Positions 1 to 6,105 of a DNA stretch of 13,710 nucleotides are shown here, in pieces (the stretch's first letter is position 1; each line of letters begins with the position of its first letter). The notes under the pieces were generated by a model, which had not been told where the DNA came from, searched no databases, and saw nothing but the letters and a program-made list of their open reading frames with translations. Origin of the DNA: Fibrobacter sp. (lineage in GTDB: Bacteria; Fibrobacterota; Fibrobacteria; Fibrobacterales; Fibrobacteraceae); the NCBI GenBank assembly GCA_017520105.1, contig JAFWRL010000206.1, positions 1-13,710 of the forward strand. The letters are read 5' to 3'. A program made the position numbers and the translations under genes.

Positions 1-1262
1 GGTTCCGTGTTGCTTGCACGCACATGCACCCAGGACTTTTCAGAACCTAGCCAAAGGCCGTCGCGTTCATCCGTCTTCCAGCCGGCAAATTCAGCCTTGA
101 CCTTCGGGAGAATGTCAGCAACCTTCTTGTCGCCGAGTTCAAACTTCTTCTTCGGCATCACATAAGCCGGATTCTCGGCCACGAACTTTTCCGGACCGCC
201 GTCGTGGTGAGCCATCCAAGAAAGCACGAGTGCTGCAGCCACAAGGCTATCGCGACCGTAGTGGAGCGCCGGGAGAATCACGCCTCCGTTGCCTTCGCCG
301 CCGATGACGCAACCGTTTTGAATCATCTGCAAGCTCACGTTGATTTCGCCGACCTTGGCGCGGCTGAATTCGCAACCGTACTTGGCGGCGACATCTTCGT
401 TCATGCGGCTCGTGGAGAGGTTCACGCAGACGCTTCCCTTCTTCTGGGCAAGAACTTCGTCCGTTGCAATGGCAAGCGTGTATTCTTCACCGATACTTTG
501 TCCTAAACCATCCACGAGAGCGCAGCGGTCTGCATCCGGGTCCACGGCAAAACCGACAGCGCAGCCATTATCCTTGACAGCCTTGCGCAAGTCGCCGAGA
601 TTTTCGGGAATCGGTTCTGCGCCACGCGGGAACGTTCCATCCGGGCTGCAATGAACGCGGACAACTTCACAGCCGAGCTGCTCCAAGAGGCGCGGCACAA
701 TAAAGCTACCGGCACCGTTCACGGCATCGACAGCGACCTTGAAATGCTTGGCCTTGATGGCTTCGACATCCACAAACGGAATCTTCAGCGTGCCGTCGAT
801 GTGGATACCGTCAGCATCCGGGGCGACCTCGTACTTGCCCATCGTGCGGTAGTCCGGATAAGCAAACTGGTTTGCGTCAGCAAGAGCAAAGAGCTGCTTG
901 ACATCGTCCGGGCCGAGGAAAAGTCCCTTGTTGTTGAGGAACTTGAGAGCGTTCCATTCGAGCGGGTTATGGCTAGCCGTAATGATGATGCCGGCATCGG
1001 CCTTGAAATGCGTCGTCAAAAGTTCCACGGACGGAGTCGTCGAAAGTCCGACATCCACGACATCCACGCCGGAAAGGCGGCAGATGCCCGCGACAAACTG
1101 CACAATCGCATCGCCAGTGGGGCGGCTATCGCGGCCAATCACCACGCGCTTCGCTTTCGTGATTTCGAGGAACGCACGCACATGGCTCTGCAAAACCTGC
1201 GGAGTGAGGGTATCGCCAACGATTCCGCGAATACCAGAAATAGAACGCATTAGTTTAGACAT
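1..1262 (-). CDS. glmM: Phosphoglucosamine mutase (alpha-D-phosphohexomutase family), 3' end outside the window
   Basis: Probably interconverts glucosamine-6-phosphate and glucosamine-1-phosphate in the cytoplasm, on the route to UDP-GlcNAc for peptidoglycan. The 421 visible residues carry all four family signatures: the phosphoserine loop TASHNP with Ser97, the metal-binding loop DPDADR at 241-246, the sugar-specificity loop GGEGNGG at 321-327, and the phosphate-binding motif RASNTEP at 415-421, where the window ends. Family members are about 440-460 residues, so only the last few tens are missing. The start at 1262 has GGAG five bases upstream; Met5 (1250) is an alternative. The N-terminus SISGIRG and the loop GGEGNGG resemble Bacteroidota-type GlmM rather than E. 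coli GlmM. A phosphomannomutase or phosphoglucomutase role cannot be excluded from motifs alone. It lies 60 bases downstream of the cupin gene and may be cotranscribed with it; a box TAATTTAT at 1273-1280 is a weak promoter candidate. Confidence 0.85.
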   Translation of the reverse strand, partial: MSKLMRSISGIRGIVGDTLTPQVLQSHVRAFLEITKAKRVVIGRDSRPTGDAIVQFVAGICRLSGVDVVDVGLSTTPSVELLTTHFKADAGIIITASHNPLEWNALKFLNNKGLFLGPDDVKQLFALADANQFAYPDYRTMGKYEVAPDADGIHIDGTLKIPFVDVEAIKAKHFKVAVDAVNGAGSFIVPRLLEQLGCEVVRVHCSPDGTFPRGAEPIPENLGDLRKAVKDNGCAVGFAVDPDADRCALVDGLGQSIGEEYTLAIATDEVLAQKKGSVCVNLSTSRMNEDVAAKYGCEFSRAKVGEINVSLQMIQNGCVIGGEGNGGVILPALHYGRDSLVAAALVLSWMAHHDGGPEKFVAENPAYVMPKKKFELGDKKVADILPKVKAEFAGWKTDERDGLWLGSEKSWVHVRASNTE

Positions 1263-1322
1263 TTTTTCTCCTATAAATTAAAATTCACCATTACGAGGAA
1301 TCGCAGTTTCCACAGCATTCCC

Positions 1323-1655
1323 TTATCCAAGTTCCGGCACCGTCGCGTAGAACACGAGATCTTCCGGTCCTTCGTTAATCAAGCTGTGGGAATGGCCCTT
1401 CGGGCAGAAATGGCACTGGCCAGCTTCGACGTATTCCACGCCGTCATCAAAAAGAACCTTGCCCTTGCCAGCGACAAAGAACATAATTTCACTATTTGTT
1501 TCATGTTTATGGTAGCCGATGGAAGCCCCCGGTTCTAGCGTGCCGTGCATAATGCGCGTCGTGCCATCGAAATACATCTTAGCCTTGTATTCTTTTTCAC
1601 CACCCTTAAAATTAGGAAGCACGGTTGTTTCCATGCCTTTCAAATCAATAATCAT
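1323..1655 (-). CDS. Small single-domain cupin protein
   Basis: A 110-residue protein that is essentially one cupin beta-barrel. Motif 1 is visible as G47-x-H49-x-H51-x4-E56-x6-G63, and motif 2 as P85-x-G87-x2-H90-x3-N94. The likely metal ligands are therefore His49, His51, Glu56 and His90, all present. No partner domain, signal peptide or membrane segment is seen, so it should be cytoplasmic. Small cupins of this type include sugar-binding, dioxygenase-like and isomerase-like proteins, so the substrate cannot be assigned. The ATG at 1655 is preferred because AGAGG lies five bases upstream; the adjacent ATG at 1658 would be only two bases from it. The frame stays open further upstream without a better start. 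It lies 60 bases downstream of the YhhN-type gene and 60 bases upstream of glmM, all on the minus strand. Confidence 0.85.
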   Translation of the reverse strand: MIIDLKGMETTVLPNFKGGEKEYKAKMYFDGTTRIMHGTLEPGASIGYHKHETNSEIMFFVAGKGKVLFDDGVEYVEAGQCHFCPKGHSHSLINEGPEDLVFYATVPELG

Positions 1656-1675
1656 CATGACCTCTTTGAACAGGG

Positions 1676-1683
1676 GAAAAATA
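1676..1683 (-). promoter_or_regulatory. Candidate -7 box (TATTTTTC) of the cupin gene
   Basis: On the minus strand TATTTTTC lies 20 bases upstream of the cupin start at 1655. It differs by one base from the Bacteroidota -7 consensus TAnnTTTG. The match is modest in an AT-rich stretch, so this is a weak call supported mainly by better copies elsewhere in the window. Confidence 0.3.
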
Positions 1684-1715
1684 GAATTTTTCAAGGCGAT
1701 ATCAAGCGCGGGCCC

Positions 1716-2489
1716 CTAGTCGTCATGGCGATAGCCGCTCAAAGCAAGCAAAATAAGTGCCGGTGTGTAAAGACACCAAATAAAATTATTCGAAATGACC
1801 GCAATAATTTCGCGGACCGAATGGTCGGGCCCCGTAATAAGCGCAAGCCCCGTCAAAAGGTCACAAACTGTAAAGAAAATCATCCCGAGCTTAATCTGCC
1901 GAGCATTCCTCTTTGGATAAAAGCCCGTGCTCGACGCTTTCCATGCGGCGTACAACGAGCAAAACAGGAACGGCCCGTAAGATATGGACGCAAAGAACAT
2001 GATGGAATCGTAAATCCCGAACAAGTAAAGCACCGCCATCGAAATCGCGACCGCCAGCGGGAAAAACAGAATCCACGGGAAAGACCGGTCCTCTTCGCTC
2101 ACCCGCGTATGCCGGAAGACGAGCAAAAGTTGCGCCAGCAAGAAAAAGATGATTCCGAACGAAATAAATTCCCCAGTATTCTCTTCGAACGGGATAACAA
2201 AATTGTGAAAAATTTTAAAGCAGGCATCAGCACAGACAATCATAATGAATGCAGCCTGCAAAAAACGGCGATCCCTGACACCGACACCTTTTTTCCCGAT
2301 GCAAAATGTCATTATGGTAGCGATAAGCGGAACAAGGGATTTCGTGATATGTTGATAATGACTTGAACTCTTCAGGCAAGAGTCAACGGCGCCGCACTGA
2401 TAAAAGACAATCCAGTCCTGGATAAAAAACGATATAAACAGAATTACGGCAAGCGCAATAAACAGATATATGTATTTCGGCATCCCCAT
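1716..2489 (-). CDS. YhhN/TMEM86-family 8-helix membrane protein (lysoplasmalogenase type)
   Basis: A 257-residue integral membrane protein with eight hydrophobic segments (about 6-23, 51-64, 76-94, 108-125, 138-158, 162-182, 199-218 and 228-250), the topology of YhhN/TMEM86 proteins. Two features support that family: an Asp in helix 3 (Asp88, in CADACF) and a second in helix 7 (Asp210, in LGMIFFTVCD), matching the two conserved intramembrane aspartates; a Thr-Lys pair (49-50) also precedes helix 2. Characterised family members hydrolyse the vinyl-ether bond of lysoplasmalogens. Fibrobacter is reported to contain plasmalogen lipids, which makes the role plausible, but this is inference. The ATG at 2489 follows AGGGGA at a spacing of about eight bases; upstream extension has no better start. 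A box TATATTTG lies 18 bases upstream. The C-terminus ends in Asp-Asp before TAG. Confidence 0.7.
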   Translation of the reverse strand: MGMPKYIYLFIALAVILFISFFIQDWIVFYQCGAVDSCLKSSSHYQHITKSLVPLIATIMTFCIGKKGVGVRDRRFLQAAFIMIVCADACFKIFHNFVIPFEENTGEFISFGIIFFLLAQLLLVFRHTRVSEEDRSFPWILFFPLAVAISMAVLYLFGIYDSIMFFASISYGPFLFCSLYAAWKASSTGFYPKRNARQIKLGMIFFTVCDLLTGLALITGPDHSVREIIAVISNNFIWCLYTPALILLALSGYRHDD

Positions 2490-2507
2490 AACTAAGTCCC
2501 CTTGATA

Positions 2508-2515
2508 CAAATATA
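2508..2515 (-). promoter_or_regulatory. Candidate -7 box (TATATTTG) of the YhhN-type gene
   Basis: Exact match on the minus strand to the Bacteroidota -7 consensus TAnnTTTG, 18 bases upstream of the ATG at 2489. A TTG lies 21 bases further upstream, where the -33 TTTG element would be expected. The Shine-Dalgarno AGGGGA lies between box and start. Confidence 0.5.
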
Positions 2516-2557
2516 AACTGTTCTTTGGCAAAAAAGCAAGGGAGGAGCTCAAAACAC

Positions 2558-3460
2558 TCAACTATTCTTCGGTTTTATTTTCGCGGTCATGTAGCTGAGC
2601 ACGAGGTTCTGCCACACGACATAGCATGTTGGGGCAAGCGCCACGACCGGACCCGCATAAAGGCTAGACACCCAAATGACAAGCGTCGTGTTCTTTTGGC
2701 CCATGCTCTGCGAGCCTTCGATGGGGCGGCGGCCACGTTCGCAAGCCCAACCGAGCCAGAACTGCAAAATGCAAAGCACGAGCGAAACTGCGGCCATGAG
2801 CGGGAGCTTTCCGCTGTTCCACAAGTCGGCAAAGCCCATCTCGCGAATGTCGAAACTCGCCTTCGAAAGGATGATGAACACAGAGAATGTCCAGACGAAC
2901 ATGGTGTATTTCTGGAATTTCGCGGCGCGGTCGGCAAGTTCCGGATAAAAGTTGCGGAGCCCGAATGCAAACGCAAGCGGGATGCTGATAATCGGCTGGA
3001 TGGTGTTGAAGATTTTCCAGGCGATTTCGGAAAGGTTAGCCTCGGTCCCAGTCAAGTAGCCAAAGACTACCGGGATGCTGAAGCACGCAATCAAGTTTCC
3101 GCTGAGGAAAATCTTGAGCGCCAAGGACGCACTGCCGCCAAGCATTTTCGCCATCGCAGGAGCGGCATTTGCCGGAGGGCAAAGCGCGATAATCGCACCG
3201 CCGAGCAATACTTCGCGCGGCAGGTGGAACAGTTCGACAATTCCCCAAAGAGCAGCAATGATGACAAGGCTTGCGATAAAAGCTCGTGCCTCGATTTTAA
3301 AAGTGTAGCCGTGCGTCTGCGGCGGAATTTTCGTCACGAACGTAAGGAACATCATGATGCCGATTGTGAGCGGCAAGAGCGGCGACAGAAAATGCGCCTG
3401 AGGAATGAGGATGCCCGCAAGGATTGCGATGGGCATGAGAATCGCACGTAAATTTCCCAT
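2558..3460 (-). CDS. Bile acid:sodium symporter (BASS)-type membrane transporter
   Basis: A 300-residue inner-membrane protein with nine to ten hydrophobic segments throughout. Two conserved BASS-like regions are visible. The first is a broken-helix motif around 86-110 (GGAIIALCPPANAAPA, with Cys-Pro-Pro at 94-96), equivalent to the family's CPGG crossover segment. The second is near the C-terminus, with GQKN at 254-257 followed by a hydrophobic helix ending in a conserved-looking GPVVALAP. Members import bile acids, pantoate, pyruvate or other organic anions with sodium; the substrate here is unknown. The ATG at 3460 is chosen because the upstream extension needs a TTG start and would pass through the promoter box at 3475-3482. 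The Shine-Dalgarno is weak (CGGA). It ends with TGA 68 bases before the next gene, which seems to have its own promoter. Confidence 0.82.
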   Translation of the reverse strand: MGNLRAILMPIAILAGILIPQAHFLSPLLPLTIGIMMFLTFVTKIPPQTHGYTFKIEARAFIASLVIIAALWGIVELFHLPREVLLGGAIIALCPPANAAPAMAKMLGGSASLALKIFLSGNLIACFSIPVVFGYLTGTEANLSEIAWKIFNTIQPIISIPLAFAFGLRNFYPELADRAAKFQKYTMFVWTFSVFIILSKASFDIREMGFADLWNSGKLPLMAAVSLVLCILQFWLGWACERGRRPIEGSQSMGQKNTTLVIWVSSLYAGPVVALAPTCYVVWQNLVLSYMTAKIKPKNS

Positions 3461-3474
3461 AATTTTTCCGAAGC

Positions 3475-3482
3475 CAAAGATA
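3475..3482 (-). promoter_or_regulatory. Candidate -7 box (TATCTTTG) of the transporter gene
   Basis: Exact match on the minus strand to TAnnTTTG, 14 bases upstream of the ATG at 3460. A TTG lies about 20 bases further upstream. An 18-base perfect palindrome occupies most of the spacer, so this promoter may be under direct control of a DNA-binding protein. Confidence 0.5.
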
Positions 3483-3487
3483 GTAAA

Positions 3488-3505
3488 TTGATTTTTAAAA
3501 ATCAA
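3488..3505. promoter_or_regulatory. 18-base perfect palindrome, candidate operator
   Basis: TTGATTTTTAAAAATCAA reads identically on both strands. It sits directly upstream of the -7 box of the transporter gene (3475-3482), covering roughly the -13 to -30 region, where a bound repressor would block RNA polymerase. The half-sites TTGAT and ATCAA are eight bases apart, not four as in an FNR box, so no known regulator is named. The core is pure A/T, so chance occurrence is not negligible. Confidence 0.4.
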
Positions 3506-3516
3506 GAAAACACATT

Positions 3517-3700
3517 ATGCGGGCGGGGCCCCAGCTCGGAGTGGATGCTTTCAGCATCAGCAATTACGGCTCAGCTATGTTTGCACAAGTGCAACCGCAG
3601 CATTCGCCTTTGATGCTTTTGACGCCTCTGGCGTCAGCGGCTTCACTCGGTTATGCCGGTCTGCAAGCAGCCCGTCGCAACACTCGTTTTGCACGCTACT
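3517..3700. other. GC-rich hairpin-dense block in a gene-free region; possible structured RNA or dispersed repeat
   Basis: The 474 bases between the transporter and lysA hold no convincing gene. This part is visibly richer in GC than its flanks and contains closely spaced hairpins: GATGCT/AGCATC (3544-3558), TTGCA/TGCAA (3581-3594), TGACGCC/GGCGTCA (3620-3636) and CTGC/GCAG (3661-3670), plus a GGGGCCCC palindrome at 3525-3532. A plus-strand frame of 116 codons opens at 3517 (beginning MRAGPQLGVDAF) but lacks a Shine-Dalgarno, and its last third runs through the terminator at 3789-3813 and the palindromic repeat at 3833-3868, so it is not called as a gene. A degraded coding sequence, a small RNA or a member of a dispersed repeat are all possible. 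Confidence 0.3.
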
Positions 3701-3788
3701 GCGAAGAAAATACCTTGACCGACGCTCCATTCTCACAACAACAACTATTTTCTACAACTATACACTTTTCTCGCATTCTCTCTACATT

Positions 3789-3813
3789 AAAAAAGCGGAG
3801 CAAACGCTCCGCT
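3789..3813 (-). terminator. Rho-independent terminator downstream of lysA
   Basis: An 8-bp stem AGCGGAGC/GCTCCGCT with a four-base loop is followed on the minus strand by six T residues (A-run at 3789-3794 on the plus strand). It lies about 120 bases past the lysA stop codon. The T-tract on the plus side is weaker (AATTTT), so it may act in both directions but best for lysA. Confidence 0.75.
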
Positions 3814-3832
3814 AATTTTCCATGCGCCTCAA

Positions 3833-3868
3833 CTGGATGCTTCGCGGCTATTCGCCACTCAGCATGAC
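3833..3868. repeat. Palindromic intergenic repeat (GTCATGCTGAG type)
   Basis: In the lysA 3' untranslated region. On the minus strand it begins GTCATGCTGAG and ends GCGAAGCATCCAG, with outer arms ATGCT/AGCAT and an inner hairpin GGC/GCC. It shares the pattern of the other palindromic repeats near 9807-9981, 11055-11125 and 11972-11992: a GTCA or TGAC edge next to an imperfect inverted repeat. Confidence 0.5.
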
Positions 3869-3934
3869 GCATTATGCAACACCGCAATACAACGCCAACT
3901 TCATTATTGAATTAGAAACGAAGCTATGCAAAGT

Positions 3935-5194
3935 TTATAATTCGATAATTCTGTCGTTCTGCAAAAGCTGTTCAAAAGTCTGGCGTTCGCGGATGACCTT
4001 GAGTTCGCCCTTCGTGAACATGACTTCGCCAGCGTAACGACGGCTGTTGTAGTTGCTGCTCATGGCGGCGCCGTAAGCACCGGCATCATGGAGAATCAAC
4101 AAGTCGCCGACCTTTGCCTTCGGGAGCTTGCGCGTCACGACAAAGCCGCCTTCTTCCTGCGTGAACACGTCACCGGATTCGCAAAGAGGGCCTGCCACGA
4201 CAGCATCTACCGTTTCGTTGAGTTCGCGACCATCACGGGCGATAATGGAAATGCCGTGGTAACTACCGTAGAAGCTCGGGCGCACGAGATCGGTAAAGCC
4301 AGCATCCAAGAGGTAGAACAAATTATCGCCCTGTTTCTTAACCGCACGGATTTCGGCCATCAAGAATCCGCTTTCCGCAACAAGGTAACGGCCCGGTTCC
4401 ACTTCGAGGTGGACTTCGTGACCGATGCTCTGCTGGATATTCTTGCGGGCCTTGTCCCAGAGGTCGTAATAAGCCTTCACGTCGATGCGGTTTGCCTTGT
4501 CTTCTTCGTGGTACGGAATCGGAAGACCGCCACCCGCGCTAATCGTGCGGAGGTGGGAACCCAGGCGGCGGCTAGCGTCGCACATGGCATCGCAAACCTT
4601 GGAAAGGTGTTCAAAATCGGAACCGGAACCGATGTGCATGTGCAAACCGGTAATCCACATGCCGTTGCTCTGCGCCAGCTTGATGCAGTCCTTGATATGT
4701 TCGTGCCACACGCCGTGCTTGCTGAGCGGGCCACCCGTGTTGACCTTGCTGGAATGCCCGTGGCCAAAGCCCGGATTCACGCGGAGCGTCAGTTCAGACT
4801 TCACGCCGAAATCGGCAAGCTGCTGGATCATGTCCGGAGAGCCTACGTTCACGTGGATGTCGTACTTCTTCACGAGTTCAAGAGCGTCGCGGTCGAAGAT
4901 ATCTGCAGTATAGACAATTTCCGGGACCTTGCCCTTTTCTTGACCACCCTTGAAACCGGCCTTGAGAGCGCGCACGATTTCGCCAGCACTCACCGCATCC
5001 ACGACGCAGCCAAGCTTTTTGATGAGCGCCACAATCGAGAGGTTCGGGCAAGCTTTCTGCGCAAAACGCACATTGTCAAAAACCTTCACGTCGCTCACAG
5101 CGCGTTCAATAGTCGCACGGTCATAGAGCCAAAGCGGGGTGCCGTATTCACTGGCCGCCTTCAAAAACACAGAATCAGGGATAGAATATTTCAT
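3935..5194 (-). CDS. lysA: Diaminopimelate decarboxylase
   Basis: Catalyses the last step of lysine synthesis, the PLP-dependent decarboxylation of meso-diaminopimelate in the cytoplasm. The 419-residue length is normal. The alanine-racemase-like barrel carries the PLP lysine Lys47 in FAQKACPN, HMHIGSGSD at 185-193, the glycine-rich phosphate loop GGGLP at 221-225, and EPGR at 266-269. The C-terminal beta domain has CESGD at 338-342, typical of this enzyme rather than of ornithine decarboxylases, and DAGAYGAAMSSNYN at 370-383 with Tyr374. All catalytic residues are present. The start is notable: on the minus strand TAACTTTG ends seven bases before the ATG, and the bases between (CCCCTGT) hold no Shine-Dalgarno, so the mRNA is probably leaderless or nearly so. 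No lysine riboswitch is seen, and the upstream space is too short and repetitive for one. It appears monocistronic, with a terminator about 120 bases downstream. Confidence 0.95.
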   Translation of the reverse strand: MKYSIPDSVFLKAASEYGTPLWLYDRATIERAVSDVKVFDNVRFAQKACPNLSIVALIKKLGCVVDAVSAGEIVRALKAGFKGGQEKGKVPEIVYTADIFDRDALELVKKYDIHVNVGSPDMIQQLADFGVKSELTLRVNPGFGHGHSSKVNTGGPLSKHGVWHEHIKDCIKLAQSNGMWITGLHMHIGSGSDFEHLSKVCDAMCDASRRLGSHLRTISAGGGLPIPYHEEDKANRIDVKAYYDLWDKARKNIQQSIGHEVHLEVEPGRYLVAESGFLMAEIRAVKKQGDNLFYLLDAGFTDLVRPSFYGSYHGISIIARDGRELNETVDAVVAGPLCESGDVFTQEEGGFVVTRKLPKAKVGDLLILHDAGAYGAAMSSNYNSRRYAGEVMFTKGELKVIRERQTFEQLLQNDRIIEL

Positions 5195-5201
5195 ACAGGG
5201 G

Positions 5202-5209
5202 CAAAGTTA
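5202..5209 (-). promoter_or_regulatory. Candidate -7 box (TAACTTTG) of lysA
   Basis: Exact match on the minus strand to TAnnTTTG, only seven bases from the lysA ATG. If used as in Bacteroides, transcription would begin within a few bases of the start codon. The phased 7-base repeats at 5216-5250 begin six bases further upstream and fill the -15 to -50 region. Confidence 0.5.
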
Positions 5210-5215
5210 GTAAAA

Positions 5216-5250
5216 GTGGTTAGTGGTTAGTGGCTAGTGATTAGTAAATA
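5216..5250. repeat. Heptanucleotide repeat array, five units, upstream of lysA
   Basis: Exactly phased 7-base units on the plus strand: GTGGTTA, GTGGTTA, GTGGCTA, GTGATTA, GTAAATA. On the minus strand, the strand of lysA, the core unit reads TAACCAC. The array abuts the lysA promoter box. The rest of the 5251-5337 gap shows nothing I can assign beyond a plus-strand TATATTTC near 5306 with no gene downstream. Confidence 0.7.
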
Positions 5251-5337
5251 GCACAGAGAACTACACCATTAAATGTTCACACGAGATTCAACCAAACTTC
5301 AGTTTATATTTCACCATACAAAGTTTTACACAAAATG

Positions 5338-5368
5338 AAAAACGCCGAGTCATTCGCCCGGCACGTTT
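5338..5368 (-). terminator. Probable rho-independent terminator after 5370-5951
   Basis: On the minus strand, directly after the stop codon, GCCG and CGGC arms (5359-5362 and 5344-5347) are extended by AAAC/GTTT across a two-base bulge and followed by five T residues (A-run 5338-5342). The stem is short and bulged, so the call is moderate. Confidence 0.5.
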
Positions 5369-5369
5369 G

Positions 5370-5951
5370 TTATAGACTTAATGCAAGCCTGGCTCCGACC
5401 GTTTTGTTGAACGGGTCAATTTCCGGAATAATTTGAAGCATCATTTGCGATGACCTTCGATATCTTTCTTTCCAAGCTTTTTCGCGAAACTGTTCCGCAG
5501 TCTTTGAATATTCTTCGGACTGCTGGATTTTTCGATGGCCATTGCCATGCCTAATGCCGTTAATAGACAACATAATGATTCCACCAAACGCAGAACCCAC
5601 AGTGAGAGCCGCAGGAAAAACCAGCATCGCTCCCCCACCCTCAATAGAAGCCCCTTTGGCTTTGGCCATTTGAAGCAAAGCGATAGTTCCGCCTACACCA
5701 AGCAAGGCCATGACAGCCCCAATTTTTGCGTGTTTGGAGCTGCTTTTCAACAAATAATCGCCGTCTTTTTTGTAACGAGCCGCCAATTCCTCGTAATATA
5801 TTGCGCTATCCGCAAACATAGCGCTATCGGAATGATATGCAGGAAGCGGAACCTCTTGATACGATTCAGATTCATGAACGCTCTGAGAATCGGGTTCCGC
5901 AAAACACATACCCCCAAGGACAAACAAAATCAAAACGATAATTTGTTTCAT
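5370..5951 (-). CDS. Small signal-peptide protein with two hydrophobic segments, unrecognised family (paralogue 1)
   Basis: I do not recognise this 193-residue protein. It has a signal peptide (MKQIIVLILF..., cleavage probably after Ala18), a polar stretch with DSAIYYEEL at 48-56, two hydrophobic segments (about 77-95 and 107-130) separated by a short Gly-rich loop, then a charged helical stretch (about 134-166) and a final IIPEID...GARLALSL resembling beta-strands. The order matches the proteins at 10098-10649 and 11281-11952: DS-x2/3-YYE/FYE, two membrane segments, a basic helix, then I-x-P and a hydrophobic C-terminal strand. Identity is low, so homology to those two is inference. The ATG at 5951 gives a clean signal peptide; a TTG 15 bases upstream would add MYIDD. 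No Shine-Dalgarno is present. Upstream lies a 91-base heptad array; downstream a terminator, so it is probably transcribed alone. Confidence 0.75.
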   Translation of the reverse strand: MKQIIVLILFVLGGMCFAEPDSQSVHESESYQEVPLPAYHSDSAMFADSAIYYEELAARYKKDGDYLLKSSSKHAKIGAVMALLGVGGTIALLQMAKAKGASIEGGGAMLVFPAALTVGSAFGGIIMLSINGIRHGNGHRKIQQSEEYSKTAEQFREKAWKERYRRSSQMMLQIIPEIDPFNKTVGARLALSL

Positions 5952-5955
5952 ATCG

Positions 5956-5963
5956 TCAATATA
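5956..5963 (-). promoter_or_regulatory. Weak candidate -7 box (TATATTGA) of 5370-5951
   Basis: On the minus strand TATATTGA lies four bases upstream of the ATG at 5951, differing at two positions from TAnnTTTG. If real, transcription would start at or inside the start codon, so either the mRNA is leaderless or the box is a chance match. Confidence 0.25.
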
Positions 5964-5978
5964 CAATTATTTTGTCTT

Positions 5979-6069
5979 CTGGTTATTGGTCATTAGATAT
6001 TAGTTATTGGTCATTGGTCATTGGTTATTGGTCAAAAGCCATTAATTATTAGTAGCTAATGATTAATAG
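5979..6069. repeat. Heptanucleotide repeat array, 13 phased units
   Basis: Ninety-one bases divide without any insertion or deletion into 13 units of seven. The core unit on the plus strand is TTGGTCA or TTGGTTA (5986, 6007, 6014, 6021, 6028), with degenerate units TTAGATA, TTAGTTA, TTAATTA, CTAATGA at the other phase positions. It ends exactly at the A-run of the tRNA terminator (6070) and starts 15 bases upstream of the candidate -7 box of the minus-strand gene at 5951. The unit resembles that of the arrays at 5216-5250 and 12003-12037 (minus-strand consensus CCA-A/C-T-A/G-A). Confidence 0.75.
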
Positions 6070-6097
6070 AAAAAACCCCGGGTCTTTCGACTCGGGG
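6070..6097 (-). terminator. Rho-independent terminator of tRNA-Ser
   Basis: On the minus strand CCCCGAGTC and GACCCGGGG pair with one A-C mismatch around a GAAA tetraloop, followed by six T residues. It lies nine bases past the tRNA 3' end. Confidence 0.9.
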
Positions 6098-6105
6098 CTT
6101 TTCAG

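Noticed and set aside
651..1253. Long plus-strand open frames opposite glmM (also 1545-2366, 2525-3451 and 4088-5230 opposite the other minus-strand genes)
   Set aside because: They are antisense shadows. The minus-strand frames carry clear family motifs, while these show no motif, ribosome site or sensible composition.
3488..3505. FNR/CRP-type binding site
   Set aside because: The half-sites TTGAT and ATCAA match an FNR box, but they are eight bases apart instead of four.
3517..3867. 116-codon plus-strand frame as a protein gene
   Set aside because: No Shine-Dalgarno, abrupt composition change after about 3700, and the 3' third passes through the lysA terminator and a palindromic repeat. 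Recorded instead as a structured or decayed block.
5301..5316. Plus-strand TATATTTC as a promoter in the lysA upstream gap
   Set aside because: Nothing on the plus strand follows that could be transcribed as a gene; likely a chance match in AT-rich DNA.
5195..5369. Lysine riboswitch upstream of lysA
   Set aside because: The upstream region is mostly heptad repeat and promoter, with no room for or trace of a multi-helix aptamer; the start lies within a few bases of the candidate transcription start.
5979..6069. CRISPR array
   Set aside because: The unit is only seven bases, contiguous with no spacers, and no cas gene is present.
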